Assembly (NCBI RefSeq): GCF_009730915.1
Contig: NC_052489.1
Location: 26,839,916-26,903,915, forward strand
Length of the DNA: 64,000 bases
Reading direction: 5' to 3'
Source of the DNA: Dioscorea cayenensis subsp. rotundata
Lineage: Eukaryota; Streptophyta; Magnoliopsida; Dioscoreales; Dioscoreaceae
Made by a program: the position numbers and the translations under genes. The stretch's first letter is position 1; every line of letters begins with the position of its first letter. The notes under the pieces are model-generated. The model made no database searches. It was not told the origin of the DNA and was given only the letters and a program-made list of their open reading frames with translations. Below, one piece after another: positions 1-11,165 of this stretch.

Positions 1-590
1 TAAAAATGCCTCTGTATGGGGAGTCGTGGGTCGCAGCCCATCTCGGCGATTTGAGAGGAAGTGGGCGGTTTTTCCGTGAGGGTAATCCCGAGAGACTGAA
101 TTTATCGAGCCAGCATTTGCTTTTTTTTCTCAACTCACGCCTTCGCCTTTTCCATTTCCGGCTCGCCTCCGAGTCGTTCTCTACCAAACTAAGCCTCCGT
201 AATTGGCATTTCATCGCCTTTTTCCCTTTCCACCCGAGATCTCGAAGGAGAAGTCCCCGCCGCAACTAGTTGGCATTTCATCGCTTGCAATCTAAGGTAT
301 CGAGTATGGTTTTACGTTAACTGCTCACATAAAGAAAGATTTTTTTCTGCTTTGTTTTCAGGCTCCTGCTTTTGTTGAAGATATCAAGTCTCGCAGGGGA
401 TTTCTACCGGGTTTTGTTAGTCCTCAGGAGATTTCTCACCGGGTTTTGTTTTGTTTTGCATTTTCAGATGTATACACTATCGAAATAGTTTTTTTCGATT
501 GTTATGATTTCTGTAATATTTATAACGTACATTTCCCTTTCGCTTGATATGGTCATGCAGCTTTTACAAAACGAGGTCGACGCTTAAGAA

Positions 591-740
591 ATGAGATGTT
601 ACAGCTTTTAAAAATTTGTTGTCTCGCTTAAGTATTCTCGCCTCGCTTAAAATGGGTCTCTGCTTAACACGTTATATCTCCGCTTAATAACCCGAGAGTT
701 TACCGCTTATAACCTTTATATTTCCGCTTAAACTTTCGTC
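591..740 (+). repeat. ~20-bp degenerate repeat, block a (forward)
   Basis: About seven copies of a motif centred on CGCTTAA recur every 18-23 bases, separated by variable AT-rich filler. This is the clearest forward block of a repeat that recurs across the first 9 kb. Confidence 0.7.
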
Positions 741-1611
741 AACACCGCATGTCGAATGTGTTGTTATCATGCACAGTTTCAGTGATTACGGCGGTCAACC
801 TAGTTAACGGGCGATGCTATTTCGACAACGGCCATGGAGACCTTAGTCGAATCTGAAAGATAATACGACCCCTCGACTAATCGGGAGATTATTCAAGGAC
901 ACCGCTTGCAGCTGCTCAATCGAGCTCGAAGCTATATACCAAGAGAGGGCCCTTCTGATTCTCTTTTGCAGCAGTACGATGGTCGCACTCAATAAATTCA
1001 GTGATCGGGAAAGCCCTCACGAAGCTTTCTGCACCTCAAGACGTGGCCCTCGCTCGGTCTCAAGGCTATGACGGCGACGCAGCTGGGTCTTTCGTAAGAA
1101 GAAAACCAGTCCGGCCGTCAAGGGCTGGATCTCATCAAAGACCCACGAGACACAGAGACTCCATCAAGAGCACTCAGCGCAACTTGTCTCGGCTGAGGGA
1201 GTAAGAAGATAATTTTGTCAAACTCCCGACGTGTACTCTCACGGGGATGGGCCCCTCTTCCCAAATACATCACGCTCTGCTCCGAATCGGATCGCTGATT
1301 ACGCCGATGATCTACCAGCCCATGGGGCGACACGCACGGGCGCAGCGACGCATGCGGCTTATGGAGGATATTCCACAAGCGCCTCCGAGTGCAAGATAGA
1401 TGCGCTTGAAGAAGACTCAACACATGGTACATTAAGGGTCGCTTCGGCGCGCTTTAACGTCCCTGGTTTTACGAAATGATCGGAACGGGGAAGAAAGTCC
1501 GCTTCTAGAAGATCCCAAGGATGTCGCTACTGTGAAAAGTACTTACCTGAAGCAAGCTTTACCAGAGAAACGAGTTTGTCATCGTCGATGGAAAAGAGGT
1601 AATAAATCATG

Positions 1612-1795
1612 GACAATGTTTAATATAAGTCTTTAATGTTTAAACATTTTATTTAGCGCTTTAACTTTAGTATTTACCGCTTAAAAAAATTATTCATACT
1701 TGTTTAAATATTTTGTTCTCCGTTTAATTATATTCTATAACGCTTAAATATATAAACACTCTTTTTAAATATAGTTTTTATAGTTTAAAACGAAT
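1612..1795 (+). repeat. ~20-bp degenerate repeat, block b (forward)
   Basis: The motifs GCTTTAA, CGCTTAA, GTTTAA and CGTTTAA recur at roughly 20-base spacing in AT-rich filler. Same family and orientation as the block at 591-740. Confidence 0.65.
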
Positions 1796-3054
1796 GATTT
1801 CACCGAAATTGTTTCGGTTTTATATACGTTAGTTTCCCGAGATGGTTCCCGACGAACGTCAAGAAGAAATATTTATCGGGGCCAACCGACCTGACGGACG
1901 CCATCGCTCCCGAACCACTTGGGTCGAAGGCGCAGATGAGAGCGCTTTTCTATCGCGGCGCTACTGGACGCCGCTCTCCTACTTCCACCCCACCACGCAC
2001 GACGATTCCCTCGACGCCCGAGAAGCCCTCCCCTACCCCAGCAGATCGCAACAACCCCCTATCACGACTAAGCGATGAGCCCTCCGATCGTGGCGAAAAT
2101 TTCCGACCACTGGCAGCCCTCCAACCTGGGCAACCCCACCGCCGACATTAGGCGTAAGATGTCACCGCAACTCTTACGCAGTACGCCAGATATTGACGAT
2201 CGAAGTCTTTCTTGCTCGTTGCCGTGGCTGAGGCGCCGAAGGACGTTCACAATCGGGTCGCGCCATCCCTCGAAAGAACTCAAGCACCCGGGACTTAACG
2301 AGGCGCCGGAATTGGATTTACCACTTACATCATCGGAAGGTCATTCCAAGGCGGCTACATTCAAGAGACTCACGTAAAAAGAGGAGAACAATATCGCCTC
2401 GCCTCCACCGCCGGCCGATCAACGAAACAATAGCAACACCATCGAGCGGCCGATGCTATTGCTGAGAAGGACATCGAGACGATGCGCTGTTGCCGCCGCT
2501 GAGAAGGTCGCCGACTCTTCTCGATGAAATCCTCGACCCTGGAACCTGCCGCCGAGATCATGGCATCAAAGATGGACACAATCCCCTCAAGATCAAGAAC
2601 AAGTTAAGCGTGTGTCTCCCAAACGACGCCACTGTCACGGCCACGGCTGAGAAGATCGTCGAATCCGTCAGCTGCTGCCGCGGCTGGCCGACAAGATCAG
2701 CAGCCCTAAGCAGACACAATCCCACCACAACAAGAACCATGTGAAGGATGTGTCTCGAGGTCGATGCCGCCGCCGCCGTCCTCACGATCGCTGCACACAA
2801 TCCCACAACAAGAACAACAATGTAAGGACGTGGTTCTGCAGCTGATGTCGCCGCCATCGCCCCCGCATCGGGCAAGACGCCGTCAAGACCCCGACCGAGC
2901 AACGAGAGAGATGATCAAGGCCAATCAAAAATCGACCGCATTTTGCCTGAAAGCTTTTTATTCAAGAAGAAGAAATGGGTCGGGTTTTCGAGTCGTTTTA
3001 ACAAATACGAAAGGGAGTCGATGAGGATCTTCCTCAACCGCCTACGGATTTCGG

Positions 3055-3255
3055 TAAGTGTAAAGTTTTTTTATGATATTGTTTAAAGGTTTTATTATAG
3101 TGTTTAACTATTACCTAATAGTGTTTAATACCTTTTATGTTATCATTTAATTTGTCTACTTAACGCTTAATTATATATAATATCACGTAACAATTGATAA
3201 TATCATTTAAATATTTACAATATGGTCTTATTATATCTCATATCGCTTAACCTCG
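3055..3255 (+). repeat. ~20-bp degenerate repeat, block c (forward)
   Basis: About nine units of 18-22 bases, each starting with GTTTAA, ATTTAA or GCTTAA and often ending in ATATC. The period is easiest to follow here. Confidence 0.7.
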
Positions 3256-4189
3256 AAAGACTCGTCAGCGTAAGAACGAACTGCCGCAGACCACATCGCC
3301 GACAAATTATACACACCGCTGAGGGGAAGGAGACGGTCACCGATGATGCGATGGACGCCAGACGACAATACAAAAAGTCGCCGAAAGCAAAGAGCCATAT
3401 CTCACAAGAAGCGGCCCATCACCGTGACCGCCATTACACTGCTTTATGCCAAAGCAGGACGACGCATCATGACACAATTATGGCTATGATCGGGATGCCG
3501 TCAGCAAACCGCATGTAAGTTCAAATTGTCATCCTCCCGATAATCATGAATGGCCACTTCCATATCGCCGTCTCCCTGACAACGATAAACAAGAATACAT
3601 GCATTATTCTTCACGTCCGGTACGATAAGGACGCTGCTGGACATAGTAAGTTCTTTAATTACGTCCGATTAATATCCGCTTGGTATTTAAATCGAGTATT
3701 CTAATCTCGACTCTGCATATCTCGACACTGAATCTATCTCGACATTTCAGGCTCGATACGAGTTCGACGAGTCTACGACGCAAAAGTACCCACTGCAAGA
3801 CTACATATAAAACCCCATGCTAAAAACAAGGAACGCCGATCATAGCGCCTACGCTACGCCAGGGTTTATCGAGCAATTACTTTGGGGCAGAAGTTACGTG
3901 CCACCGCAGCATGACGCCCTCACCTCGGGGACTAAGGTAATGCTACCCGATACTTATGAGGAGAGGGTGCATGGGCCCACGACAAAGGGGGTCATCACAA
4001 GTGGTTAATTTTTGTTTTTGAACAATACGTCCTCAGATATCCGACCGACAATTTTGTTTTCGAACGAATCGACAAATTCAATTCATTGTTTTCGTGTTCA
4101 AGAACACGAATTTAGATATCTCAATGTAAATTTTTGTTTGTTTTCAATCAGAAGGCGTGTTAAATTTCATTCGCCATTTCATTGTTTAA

Positions 4190-4355
4190 TTTACGCTCAG
4201 AAGTTGTGTACATTTCGCTTCATTGTTTAAATATACCATATATCGCTTAAAACATCAAACTGAAATATTTCAAATTACAAAGTATCCGCTTAAAAATAAC
4301 AACGCCTCTCGCTTAAATACATTCAATTCGCAGAAGAGTAAGTAAGAGTTTAAAT
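4190..4355 (+). repeat. ~20-bp degenerate repeat, block d (forward)
   Basis: GTTTAA and CGCTTAA motifs recur at about 20 bases or multiples of it. Same orientation as blocks a to c, but more degenerate. Confidence 0.55.
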
Positions 4356-4969
4356 ATGGAAAGTCGCCCATCAATACACAATGTTTCGCCATCGCTTGCT
4401 GATTAACAATGCCTAGCTCGGGCGACAGCCTATCAGAAGATCGCCGATCGCGACCGGATCCACGGCAATGCACGCAATGTAACTCGCGGACATCAAACGC
4501 CGTGACTCGATCCTCTTTCGCCCAGCCGCCCAGTCGCTTCTCGCCACAAAGTGTCGCAAACAAAGCTCACGATTTCCGCCTCAAGGCCCCGCTATCGCCT
4601 GCTATGGGGAATATAGCTTCCTCAGTACGCCACGCTTTGTAATTGTCGACGCTGAGCACCCGCTAACAAATCGATCGACGCTAGTGTCCGCTCACATTGT
4701 CAGCCAAGAAGTACGTTCGCAAGGGATACCATAAACTCGCCACCTTCTCGACACGAACAAGTTCTCGATGGCGAGATCCACGTAGTTGTCGCGACCGGTC
4801 GATCACTCGTAACGATCATCGACACAACGACCAACACGAAGATTTCTACCGCCCTCAACAACGATCTCTACCTTCGAATGTACTGTCCGGGCATAAATAG
4901 GTCTCCCATTTGTTCGCTTTGCTCACGCCTGCCATATAACACGCAAGATCAACTCGAACTCGCAAATAA

Positions 4970-5120
4970 GGTTAAACAAAGACAAAATGATGGTTAAATA
5001 ATTCAGAACATGGTTAAACATTATCAGAAATATTTAAACGAAAGGATTAATATTTAAAAGTCGAAAAAGTGTAATTAAAACAAATATCGAGAATGTTTAG
5101 CGGTAACACTAAATGTTAAG
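4970..5120 (-). repeat. ~20-bp degenerate repeat, block e (reverse)
   Basis: The same motif in reverse complement (GGTTAAAC, ATTTAAAC) recurs about every 20 bases for at least six units. The block directly abuts the 3' end of the decayed transposase reading frame. Confidence 0.7.
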
Positions 5121-5142
5121 TGTAAACCAACATTCGCAGATC

Positions 5143-5900
5143 TTATAGAGTCGCACCATTTTCGCCACCCGTAGAAACGACGAGCTTCCTTGATCCAAGC
5201 ATCGAACGACTCGCGACGCTTGAATACATCTCACCCCAACGATCACCTCCGAATGTATAATTCGACCAACGCGCCATATCCGATTTATTAATCAACTCAA
5301 CCGATGAGCTTCGTGAGATGCGGCCTCGGAGCTCATTCACTAGATTATCGAAATCTTTAGCCGTGGATGCCCACGCACGCGGAAGCATATGACCAAAGAC
5401 TCCTCCCTCAACGCCTTCCCAAGTCCGACATCGGGCTTTCATAAAATTGCCTCCAAAAACGTCGAAGACAAGATGCATGTGGGCGGAGAAGGGAAGACTG
5501 CTAATCATAGGCCACTAGGCATAATCTCCATCCTCGTGATAAGGCATCGCCTAACTTAGATACGAACCAAGTCCAATCGCATCTGCCCTCGCTTGCCGAC
5601 TATACCAAGGCGACGCGGAAAAACCATCATGCTTCCATCTTTCCCTCGCGGGCACCCGAAAGAGTGCACCCCGATATTTTTCCAAGGAGGCGGGTACCAT
5701 CGAGAAACAAAGCTAGCGCCCGCAAAGCCCCTCGAATCCCACAATACACGCTACCGAAAGAAAAGAATGCACGCTTAAAACGATCACCGCCTCTTTCCAC
5801 GATCGCACCGCTGGATTTGTCTCGACCCACTCTTATCCACATACCAAAAGCAAATACCATAGCCGGAGACGTCATCGCCGGCCGAGGACCACCCGGCATG
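5143..5900 (-). pseudogene. decayed MULE (Mutator-like) transposase core
   Basis: The minus strand encodes pieces of a Mutator-like transposase in shifting frames. From about 5782 down it reads a segment with FKRAFF, then FLDGT followed by LLGK and SGCTL, the family's first catalytic-Asp (DGT) region. Near 5640-5585 come DGSMMVFP and, after a frameshift, DWTWF, matching the family's DGN...FPLAF...W.WF block. From 5508 to 5143 an open stretch carries NFMKA, AWAST, then a W-x-N-x-x-F-x-G-x-RWGEM-x-SSVA segment, matching the family's C-terminal RWGHMTSNIAES block. Frameshifts and stops separate the blocks, so it cannot encode an active enzyme. The N-terminal domain and the SWIM zinc finger are not clearly identifiable. 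Known family role: DDE-type cut-and-paste transposase. Assignment to a named MULE subfamily is not possible by eye. Confidence 0.72.
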
Positions 5901-6424
5901 CTCTTTTCCCAACCAAGCTCTTCTCAGTATGGTATGTGGACACCATGTTCCCGCAACATGTCCTTCCTCGAATGTCGATCGGCCTCGCATAAGGGACGGC
6001 CCTCGAGCTCGAATCACTCGGCGCTAACCCATTTTTCGACGCTCGGACGCGACGCAACCTACGCCACCATCGCAAGTGCGCACTGGTCGATTGTCTTCGA
6101 TTCCAAAGTATTTTTGTTATACTTCACGCATTTGAGCGCTTTAACGACAACCATCTGCAGCCACATTCCACACCACCCGATGTTTTTCGCTCTTTATGAA
6201 TTTAAGTCAAAAATTTTTTTGATCAGTATGTACTTTTCAAGCACATCCCTCGAAATGTTCGACATCACAAAAACGTCATGTCCAATATCCAACGAAAAGC
6301 ACTTTTGAACGATCCTCGACGAGGGAAGGAAGACATCCCACGCCGCGTGGTCACTATCGGGAACGAATCGGAGCACTCGCATAATCAATTCCCGCCAATA
6401 CTCACCAAACGAAAAAGATCAATA

Positions 6425-6590
6425 CGTTAAGCTGAGAATATAACGCTTATTTGATAACGACAATATTTAAACGTTAAAATTAAATACTTAAGCAGCTAAC
6501 TAATAATATAAACGACTAGTACAAGAGTTTAACCAGGCGACTTGACATATTTAAACACTAACGACCCTGCATAACCGGAACAATTAAAAA
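6425..6590 (-). repeat. ~20-bp degenerate repeat, block f (reverse)
   Basis: TTTAAAC, GTTAAAA and CTTAAGC motifs occur at roughly 20-base spacing, reading as GTTTAA or GCTTAA on the minus strand. Confidence 0.55.
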
Positions 6591-7214
6591 GAGAAGGAAC
6601 TTACAAACGAGTAAAAACCTCGCTTTCATTAGATTCGCAACGGGCACATTTGTCTCTGCCCTACGACAAGATCAATTACAAAGACATTCTGAAGACGGAG
6701 CTGACGCCGACTACATCCACCGGAAGTCAACATCGCTTTCTATCGGGCAAAACCGCTTTTATATCTATCTCGTGCGATTTAACTTAACTCGATAATAGAA
6801 ACTTCGAGACCCCATCGCCACAAATCTCACTTTAACACCAACTCCCAAGAAGTCTCGAGCATAACATTAGCACTCTTCCCTCATCGTCAATCTAGTAATA
6901 CCACAAAAACTCTCCATAATATATCGTGCCAAAACCAAATCGCATAAACCAAATGAAATCTAAGAACAAAATATAGTCAAGAAGAAGAAGTATAAAGAAG
7001 AAGAAAAGAAGTAAGATGAAACAACAAAATGCTAGCCGATAGTAAACAAAAAAGTGCATATATATATATTACTCGTCACGACGAAGACAAAAAGCGATAG
7101 AGATTAGACTAGACGTGATGTGATCAGCGGTATTTTTTTCCTCCATCCCAAGGGCAAAAAGTAAAAATATGAGTGTCAATGTCACTGACGAAGACATATT
7201 ATCATCGCCGACAT

Positions 7215-7660
7215 GAGTATCCGCTTAAACGCATAAAGATTTTTATGTTTAAAACGGATAGATATAGTGTTTAACATAACGATTACCGGTTTAAATAAAG
7301 TCTATATCATGTAAATAATACGTATACCATTTAAATAAAGTTATTTAACTCGCTTAAAAATATATGTTATTCGTTTAAATCGAATACTTTCACCCGACAT
7401 CAGCTGAAGATGGTGACTCTCCCCGGTCACCGCTTAAAACATCTTTACGTATTTTCTTAAACACCATTGTCATTGTTTAAAGAGTAACTCAGAGTATTGT
7501 TTAACTTTTTCTATTGCTTACACCGCTGTCACTGCTTTAAAGAGTAACTTTTTCTTAAACAATCGCTGTCACTGCTTAAAACATATTTACATATTTTCTA
7601 TTGCTTACAAACGACGCTCTTTTGTTTCCCACATTGTTTTTACTTTAGGTCTCTGCTTAA
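7215..7660 (+). repeat. ~20-bp degenerate repeat, block g (forward, longest)
   Basis: The longest block, with CCGCTTAAAC, GTTTAAAAC, GTGTTTAAC, CGGTTTAAA and CATTTAAA units near 20-base spacing. Its second half has longer units that repeat ACCGCTGTCACTGC-like text (7530-7590). Confidence 0.65.
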
Positions 7661-8639
7661 ATTTCGTAGTTCACATTCAAATAAGCTTGTTTCGCTTTAT
7701 TTATAAAAGATTTACAACATTTACAACATTTACAACGCCCTCCTGACTTTGATCACTCACGCACTCGACACCGTGATAATCTAAACAAGTGTCCGCGACA
7801 TCTCAACGCTCACAATGGCCGCAGATAATACGCGATCAACTCGAAACCTCGCACAACGCATAACATTAAAAAGGTTAAACAAACACATTCATGAAAACGA
7901 CTATTAATCAATGTGTCATGGTCTGACTTAAGCTTAAGATCCCTGGATAGCTAAACACGTAACGTAATAGACAGACACCCACGTAATGCTCTTAAACGGT
8001 AATGTAAAGTCTCAATGATAAATATCAACCTCAGTTTTAAAGGATAGCCTCGATCTCCCTCCCTCAGAATCCTCCCGCAATCACGAAATACGTGAAAAAC
8101 TTTCTTTTCTTACCCAAGTCGAAATGCTCGCTAATTGCTCGTCATCCACATCCACCGGGTTAATCCTCCGCATTCGTGCAATTATGAGAGCATTTAGACT
8201 CGGGCGTGAAAAGATAGTTTAACTTGTTGCGATGATCGATGACTAAATGATTCTCAAGATAAGTGAGAAGCGTTCACGTAAACATCCTTTCGTGACAGAG
8301 CTGGTCATTCACGGGAAGAGGAGGACTATGAGGAGGGCACGTGACGAGAGACTCATTTAGGAGTCGGTCATGTCCATGGGGACGGTTCTTCCTCGGTTAT
8401 TTATGGTGCTGAATTCCACAAGCAGTACCGACTCTTCATATCCGAGAAAAAGTTAAACGCATGACATGCCGATATCGATCGACGAGAAATCTAACGGGTG
8501 TTCGATATGTATACAGTGTCGCATAAGAATTAACGCCGGCCATTAATTCCACGCACGGATACCATAACCTCGCCACCGCCTGCCCGCCACCGCCAACAAT
8601 TCAGATCAAACGAAAAAGATTCCTGCTTTTACGTAGAGA

Positions 8640-8812
8640 CTTTGATAATTTACACGCTAATATTAATAGTTATACATGTAAAAGATAATGTTAAACTGGG
8701 AGATGGCAAGTATTAAACCTGATACGACAATTATTAAAACATATTAAGTAATATATTTAAAACGGGATAATAAGCAAATAGTTAAACATTATTTAAACAA
8801 TAGTTCTTCTCC
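8640..8812 (-). repeat. ~20-bp degenerate repeat, block i (reverse)
   Basis: TGTTAAAC, TATTAAAC, ATTTAAAAC and AGTTAAAC recur about every 20 bases. Reverse orientation relative to blocks a to d and g. Confidence 0.65.
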
Positions 8813-8974
8813 GTCAGAATACAACTTTACAACCATAAACGAGAAGACGTCAATGGTACATGTCAGGCTCTTCGACAATAAAATCGACTACACTCATTCA
8901 AGATACGCATGACTTGACCAATCCGATGGAAATCAATTTCATTTTCCGCTCGAGAAACCGATTTATATATTTCG

Positions 8975-9974
8975 NNNNNNNNNNNNNNNNNNNNNNNNNN
9001 NNNNNNNNNNNNNNNNNNNNNNNNNNNNNNNNNNNNNNNNNNNNNNNNNNNNNNNNNNNNNNNNNNNNNNNNNNNNNNNNNNNNNNNNNNNNNNNNNNNN
9101 NNNNNNNNNNNNNNNNNNNNNNNNNNNNNNNNNNNNNNNNNNNNNNNNNNNNNNNNNNNNNNNNNNNNNNNNNNNNNNNNNNNNNNNNNNNNNNNNNNNN
9201 NNNNNNNNNNNNNNNNNNNNNNNNNNNNNNNNNNNNNNNNNNNNNNNNNNNNNNNNNNNNNNNNNNNNNNNNNNNNNNNNNNNNNNNNNNNNNNNNNNNN
9301 NNNNNNNNNNNNNNNNNNNNNNNNNNNNNNNNNNNNNNNNNNNNNNNNNNNNNNNNNNNNNNNNNNNNNNNNNNNNNNNNNNNNNNNNNNNNNNNNNNNN
9401 NNNNNNNNNNNNNNNNNNNNNNNNNNNNNNNNNNNNNNNNNNNNNNNNNNNNNNNNNNNNNNNNNNNNNNNNNNNNNNNNNNNNNNNNNNNNNNNNNNNN
9501 NNNNNNNNNNNNNNNNNNNNNNNNNNNNNNNNNNNNNNNNNNNNNNNNNNNNNNNNNNNNNNNNNNNNNNNNNNNNNNNNNNNNNNNNNNNNNNNNNNNN
9601 NNNNNNNNNNNNNNNNNNNNNNNNNNNNNNNNNNNNNNNNNNNNNNNNNNNNNNNNNNNNNNNNNNNNNNNNNNNNNNNNNNNNNNNNNNNNNNNNNNNN
9701 NNNNNNNNNNNNNNNNNNNNNNNNNNNNNNNNNNNNNNNNNNNNNNNNNNNNNNNNNNNNNNNNNNNNNNNNNNNNNNNNNNNNNNNNNNNNNNNNNNNN
9801 NNNNNNNNNNNNNNNNNNNNNNNNNNNNNNNNNNNNNNNNNNNNNNNNNNNNNNNNNNNNNNNNNNNNNNNNNNNNNNNNNNNNNNNNNNNNNNNNNNNN
9901 NNNNNNNNNNNNNNNNNNNNNNNNNNNNNNNNNNNNNNNNNNNNNNNNNNNNNNNNNNNNNNNNNNNNNNNNNN
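8975..9974. other. assembly gap of exactly 1000 N
   Basis: Exactly one thousand N separate the CpG-rich left block from the PIEZO-bearing right side. A round number is normally a placeholder for a gap of unknown size. Order, orientation and distance across it therefore depend on scaffolding evidence that cannot be seen here. Confidence 0.99.
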
Positions 9975-10690
9975 AAGAGGAAAGTCTTGCGTTAATTAAG
10001 AATTTAAGAATCTAGGCAGATAAGCTTGATGTTGTTTGATATCTCTTTCAAAGATAACCACCATGAAATCAACTTTACTTTAAAAATGAAGTTGTGTTGC
10101 TTGAACGGCGCCATGAATATGACAACAATTAATGATTTGAAATTTTCTTAAAAAAAAGCATAATTCCAATAATATTCTCTTTACATGTAATTTTTTTTTT
10201 CTGAATAATTTCATTAAATCATGTATGAATAAATTAAAAGACTAAAACAAGTGTGCAAAAAGTAAAAAAGAAATTATGAAAACGATCAGAGGATTCATTT
10301 TCTTTTGAAATGATAATAAAGTGGATGGCCCTTTTTCACTGTTTTCCTTTTTGCATTGATTTATATCCATTATTATTATTATTATGATAATTATTATTTT
10401 TATAAAAATAGATGAAGTACAAATTTATAGAAAATAAAAAACAAACAGTAGTAAGCCCATTATTTTTATTACTTTATATATATCGTAATTAAAAGAAAAA
10501 ATCAAAATCATGTTATCTATAAACAACGGTTCATATCCATCAATTATTATTTTTAGTAAAATTATTTTCTATTCTAAATCTCAAATCAAATCATTACATA
10601 AGCTTGTCATTTCCTAAAATATCTCACATTAATAATGGCTAATTTCCACAACGTTAAAAAAAAAAAACCAACGGTTTAAAAAAAATCAAA
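9975..10690. other. AT-rich intergenic DNA upstream of PIEZO
   Basis: Strongly AT-rich sequence with homopolymer runs and short ATT repeats (near 10370-10400). I see no gene or recognisable element in it. It is the distal upstream region of PIEZO. Confidence 0.7.
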
Positions 10691-10706
10691 TCTCAAAAGA
10701 TATGAA

Positions 10707-10736
10707 CACGTGGCACTCGGTGAGCTCTATATAAAG
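10707..10736 (+). promoter_or_regulatory. PIEZO core promoter: G-box/ABRE and TATA box
   Basis: A CACGTG G-box in an ACACGTGGC context (10707-10715, ABRE-like) is followed about 20 bases later by TATATAAAG (10728-10736). The start codon at 11166 lies about 430 bases downstream, leaving a long leader with an (AG)n tract at 10907-10930. The motifs are seen directly. Response to abscisic acid or light through bZIP or bHLH factors is inference. Confidence 0.6.
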
Positions 10737-11165
10737 GGCCCCAGTAGAAAGGCCAATTGGCCAATGACAAGCGGACGAGTGGATCTCTACGTATTCCTAT
10801 CGAAGTTCCGCGGGTGAACGTACCGCGTTCCGTTCGGGACGGAGCCAGCCCGCTCTTCTTCCTCTTTCTAATTTTTTTTTGGGGGTCTTTTTCGATCGAA
10901 GAAAAAAGAGAGAGAGAGAGAGAGAGAGAGGGAGCCAGCGGTGCTGACGCCTTCCTTCGATCCGATCGATTCCGAGAAATTCGAGAACGTGAGATCACGA
11001 TTCTCAAAATTCGGTGCGAGGATCGGTGTTTTTTCTCCAGTTTTTGGATTTGCCGTGACGATTTTTGATGTTTTCTCGGCATGGGTTTTGGTTTTCCGAG
11101 TGGGATTAGGGTTTTCGCTTTTGGATTTTGGGTTCTTTGAGGAAAGGAAGCGGTGACGTTGGAGA

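Larger units (their letters stand above)
1..8974. other. CpG-rich, repeat-derived block without intact genes
   Basis: This stretch is visibly richer in GC and CpG than everything right of the gap. It alternates GC-rich pieces, with only short broken reading frames on both strands, and AT-rich pieces carrying a degenerate ~20-bp repeat (listed separately). The only protein similarity I recognise is a decayed MULE transposase on the minus strand near 5.1-5.9 kb. I see no intact gene, tRNA or rRNA. The likeliest reading is one or more old, large transposable elements. No terminal inverted repeats or target duplication could be found, partly because the right side runs into an assembly gap. Retained CpG is unexpected for a long-methylated plant transposon. 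Confidence 0.6.

Noticed and set aside
4270..4563. Minus-strand frame with Cys/His pairs (LHCVHC, AKHC) that might be the MULE SWIM zinc finger
   Set aside because: Position fits, but the CxCx(n)CxH pattern is not met and the frame is full of unrelated sequence. Too weak to call.
591..8812. Regularly spaced short repeats resembling a CRISPR array
   Set aside because: The repeated core is only about seven bases and degenerate, spacers are not uniform, and the DNA is from a plant.
8860..9999. Long apparent reading frame running through the gap
   Set aside because: Almost all of it is N; the real sequence on either side is short and unrelated.
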